Source of the DNA: Salvator merianae
Taxonomy: Eukaryota > Chordata > Lepidosauria > Squamata > Teiidae
Reading direction: 5' to 3'
DNA length: 64,000 bases
NCBI GenBank assembly: GCA_003586115.2
Contig: QVOM02000126.1
Coordinates: 9,828,230 to 9,892,229 of the forward strand
Within the stretch, counting starts at the first letter, position 1, and every line of letters starts with the position of its first letter. The translations under genes and the position numbers were made by a program. The notes below the pieces were generated by a model. It did no database searches. It was not told the origin of the DNA and saw only the letters and a program-made list of their open reading frames with translations. Positions 63,429-64,000 of the stretch are shown in pieces.

Positions 63429-64000
63429 AATGGGCCATTGGAAGGGAAATGTATACTATTGAGTGCTTATTATTATATCTGTTTGCTATCAGATGCAGAT
63501 TTAAATAGCTGCTTGTGCATCTCTGAACTACAGACAGACTGATTAAAATATATTTCATGCCATCTTCTTTACAGTCATGCTTGAAAATGACTATGTACCA
63601 GTTCTGTTTTGATTGCATCACAACTGCCCGACAAATTCGACCTCCTCAAATACACGCCAACCATCCAGCCATCTTCGCAACTCACCCCCAATTCCGTTCC
63701 ATTAATATGTAAAAGCTTAAGCTTGCTAAAGGGATTATTTCACATCCTATCTGATTGTAAACTGGCATTTCAATGATTACATGTATCTTTTTGTCATTTC
63801 CGCATAAAACATCTCACTCTTGAACAACATAATTGGCCTCTCCCCTAATGTTTAATGAACGATTAAATCAGTGGCGTTGTAACATCTCAGCTTTTCGTGG
63901 TAAGCCTGCCCGCCACCTCCGGGGCCATCGGATCTGTGAGACGGGATCATTTTCAAATATCTCTCTTTTTTCTTTCTTTCTTTTTTTTTTCTTCCCCCAC
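63429..64000. other. Unassigned stretch, candidate conserved non-coding DNA
   Basis: 63650-63900 is repeat-free and A/T-balanced, with motifs such as TTAATGAACGATTAAATC and TGTAAACTGGCATTTCAATG. The window ends in a T-rich/CTTT run (63960-64000). Conservation has not been tested. Confidence 0.35.

Noticed and set aside
1..64000. CRISPR array, bacterial operon or prophage
   Set aside because: No spaced direct repeats or bacterial gene structure; repeats are vertebrate LINE, SINE and DNA transposons.

Overview
The window looks like non-coding DNA from a squamate reptile (lizard or snake). The evidence is the repeat mix: two CR1-type LINE lineages (one ending in ATTCTATGA-like units, the other in ACATAAGA-like units on the opposite strand), L2 LINE 3' ends, a BovB-like fragment, tRNA-derived SINEs, many terminal-inverted-repeat (TIR) DNA elements, and long GAAA/GGAA/GATA microsatellites. 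BovB together with abundant CR1 and L2 points to Squamata; I cannot name a genus. I found no convincing host gene, exon or structural RNA gene. The only recognisable proteins are decayed LINE reverse transcriptase (RT) fragments.

Layout. 0-5 kb: L2 tail, decayed MITEs, a GAAA microsatellite, a CR1 tail interrupted by a hAT element, then a nested pair at 3816-5016. 5-11 kb: several 0.2-1 kb MITEs and a perfect 189-bp tandem duplication (7108-7485). 12.4-14.4 kb: an older MITE holding a 1.5-kb CR1 copy with an RT domain. 16-23 kb: second CR1 lineage, a SINE and more nested MITEs. 25-29 kb: foldback pair, microsatellites, L2, and a MITE holding a hAT element. 31-33.3 kb: a GC-rich hAT element and a multi-level nest. 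34.5-35.1 kb: assembly gap inside a CCTT microsatellite. 35-43 kb: MITEs interrupted by CR1 and SINE copies, tandem SINEs, a hAT foldback and an L2 copy. 44 kb and 51.8-52.6 kb: long polypurine tracts. 45-50 kb: MITEs and an L2 copy split by a MITE. 53.7-58 kb: MITEs and two hAT foldbacks. 58.6-60.6 kb: the longest CR1 copy. 61-63.4 kb: a cluster of L2 and CR1 tails.

The main discovery-type signal is a set of non-autonomous DNA elements whose ends read close to GGGCCTKTTCRCACTT. Thirteen copies have perfectly matching 3-bp target-site duplications (TSDs) of varied sequence, and about eight more differ at one base. They fall into several subfamilies (about 130 to 850 bp), insert into one another, and no copy here carries a transposase. 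Beside them sit six hAT-type elements, each with a perfect 8-bp TSD. The nesting gives a relative insertion history. I see no new gene system; the window is a record of repeated transposon invasion, plus a few unique stretches that could be conserved non-coding elements.
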